Shown here: positions 63,075-64,000 of the stretch, in pieces
How the letters are laid out: the number at the start of each line of letters is the position of its first letter
How positions within the stretch are numbered: position 1 is the first letter of the stretch
Assembly: GCA_016278515.1 (NCBI GenBank)
Contig: JADQBR010000006.1
Location: forward strand, 1-64,000
DNA from: Bacillota bacterium
GTDB taxonomy: Bacteria; Bacillota; JADQBR01
Direction: 5' to 3'
DNA: 64,000 nucleotides
Notes under the pieces: generated by a model
Seen by the model: only the letters and a program-made list of their open reading frames with translations
Databases searched by the model: none
Told to the model about the DNA's origin: nothing
Program-made: the position numbers and the translations under genes

Positions 63075-63770
63075 ATGGTTAATAATGGTGGTGCGCGCAT
63101 ACTGATAATTGACGACGAAAGTCAGATTAGAAAAATGCTTAAGGTTGCTTTGTCGGCACATGGTTATGAAATTAAAGAAGCATCTTTTGGCAAAGACGGT
63201 ATTGATAAAGCCGCTTTATACCATCCCGACATGGTAATACTTGATCTTGGATTGCCAGATATAACCGGATTTGAAGTAATAAAACAGTTAAGAGAGTGGT
63301 CACAAGTTCCAGTTATAATTCTGTCAGTAAAGGAACAAGAAGAAGATAAAATAAAAGCTTTGGATGCCGGAGCAGATGATTATATCACTAAGCCCTTTGG
63401 TATGGGTGAATTACTAGCAAGAATAAGGGTAGCTTTGCGACATGCTGCAAAATCAGAAGATGAGCCTATTATCAGTATCGGAGAGCTCACAGTGGATTTG
63501 GCACATCGGATAGTAACCGTGGAAGGTAATGAAGTGAAACTAACTCCAACAGAATACGAGATCTTAAAAAAACTAATTTTACATGCCGGTCGAGTGCTAA
63601 CTCATCAGCAGTTGCTCCTATCCATTTGGGGCAAGAAATATCAAGGGGAAAATCACTATTTAAGAGTATATATAGGGCAGCTGCGACGGAAAATAGAACC
63701 TGACCCTACTCAACCTATATATATTGTAACTGAACCAGGGGTAGGGTATCGTTTGATGGGTAGTGAGTAA
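63075..63770 (+). CDS. kdpE: KDP operon response regulator KdpE
   Basis: 231 residues. Receiver domain (LIIDDESQIRKMLKVAL, VILDLGLPDITGFEV, YITKPFGMGELLARI) and an OmpR-type winged helix (LTPTEYEILKKLILHAGRVL, HYLRVYIGQLRRKIE). ATG 63075 follows GGTGA; two GTG codons just before lie in the ribosome site. It is coupled with kdpD, 13 bases after the stop. Confidence 0.94.
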   Translation: MVNNGGARILIIDDESQIRKMLKVALSAHGYEIKEASFGKDGIDKAALYHPDMVILDLGLPDITGFEVIKQLREWSQVPVIILSVKEQEEDKIKALDAGADDYITKPFGMGELLARIRVALRHAAKSEDEPIISIGELTVDLAHRIVTVEGNEVKLTPTEYEILKKLILHAGRVLTHQQLLLSIWGKKYQGENHYLRVYIGQLRRKIEPDPTQPIYIVTEPGVGYRLMGSE

Positions 63771-63789
63771 TATTCGGGATAAGTTTATT

Positions 63790-63820
63790 AGCTTTGGTGA
63801 TACCACCGGAGCTTTTTTGA
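63790..63820 (+). terminator. Terminator of kdpDE
   Basis: AGCTTTGGTG-loop-CACCGGAGCT forms a ten-base stem with G-U pairs, followed by TTTTTTG. It ends the sensor-regulator operon before the next promoter. Confidence 0.78.
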
Positions 63821-63897
63821 TTCCAGCTGTAATGTTTTTTCACCTTAACTAATGCTAATGGTAATTGGGAGCAAGATTCATAACTAACCCTGCTTTC

Positions 63898-63963
63898 TTT
63901 ACATTTTCTTTATGTTTTAGAAAACATTTTTAACAACTTCTTTATGGATACCAGACTTATAAT
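63898..63963 (+). promoter_or_regulatory. Candidate KdpE operators and promoter at the window edge
   Basis: Two direct repeats TTTACA-N5-TTTATG (63898-63914) and TTAACA-N5-TTTATG (63930-63946) lie 32 bases apart, about three turns. The known E. coli KdpE box is TTTATA-N5-TTTACA, so both have the same half-site outline in a different order. A -10 TATAAT (63958-63963) follows without a good -35, as expected of an activator-dependent promoter. Confidence 0.5.
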
Positions 63964-64000
63964 TAATATAAGTAAAGATATTAAAAGTAAAATTACGGGT

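Overview
The window reads as chromosome from an anaerobic, endospore-forming Firmicute of the Desulfotomaculum/Peptococcaceae type; no species is claimed. Evidence: Gram-positive style ribosome sites (GGAGG), frequent TTG/GTG starts, sporulation genes (spo0F, spmAB, spoVAC-D-Eb, cotJABC), many [4Fe-4S] and oxygen-sensitive type enzymes, a hexahaem cytochrome lipoprotein and a sigma-54 catabolic operon. I see no rRNA, tRNA, CRISPR array, intact transposase or prophage.

Layout. 1-1826 is a small accessory islet: a DUF3800 protein followed by two related structured RNAs and a terminator, plus a broken Mrr-like restriction gene. 1827-10546 (minus strand) is core: tsaD-rimI-tsaB-tsaE (tRNA t6A), spo0F, a DUF362 ferredoxin protein, then acpS-nnr-alr-ndoAI-ndoA. 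10959-20799 (plus) is an acetate or other short-chain-acid uptake and activation module: exonuclease, DUF4212 + sodium symporter, small membrane protein, cNMP/CBS/DUF294 regulator, acetyl-CoA synthetase and a LytS/LytTR-type two-component system. 20884-28337 holds typA, a tautomerase, the hexahaem lipoprotein, pckA, tatA, menG and a LysR regulator. 28443-32095 holds an M23 peptidase-bactofilin pair, cotJABC and a ubiquitin-like protein. 32378-37193 carries an ATP-grasp/M20-like fusion, a MATE-MarR pair, two very small genes and an RND transporter remnant.

37285-46902 is the most coherent specialised locus: a sigma-54 activator with an N-terminal NAD-binding-like domain, a sodium symporter, MoaD, a truncated tungsten aldehyde oxidoreductase, DapA, and a four-subunit FAD/Fe-S amine or imino-acid dehydrogenase. 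A clear -24/-12 promoter precedes the operon, and three copies of a 17-bp palindromic operator lie further upstream. The inferred role is oxidation of an amino or imino acid such as D-hydroxyproline; the substrate is not settled.

47031-53214 is mostly sporulation: vanW-spmA-spmB, rarD, then a spoVA-type operon with DUF421/DUF1657 proteins resembling the spoVA2mob arrangement. 53800-58730 holds a small membrane protein and a three-gene ABC exporter. 58928-60223 is an Fe-S protein with an extreme cysteine cluster. 60401-63770 is kdpDE, followed by a terminator and candidate KdpE operators at the window edge, suggesting a potassium-transport operon just outside.

The strongest candidates for undescribed biology are the DUF3800 gene with its tandem covarying RNAs and the sigma-54 dehydrogenase locus with its activator and operators.
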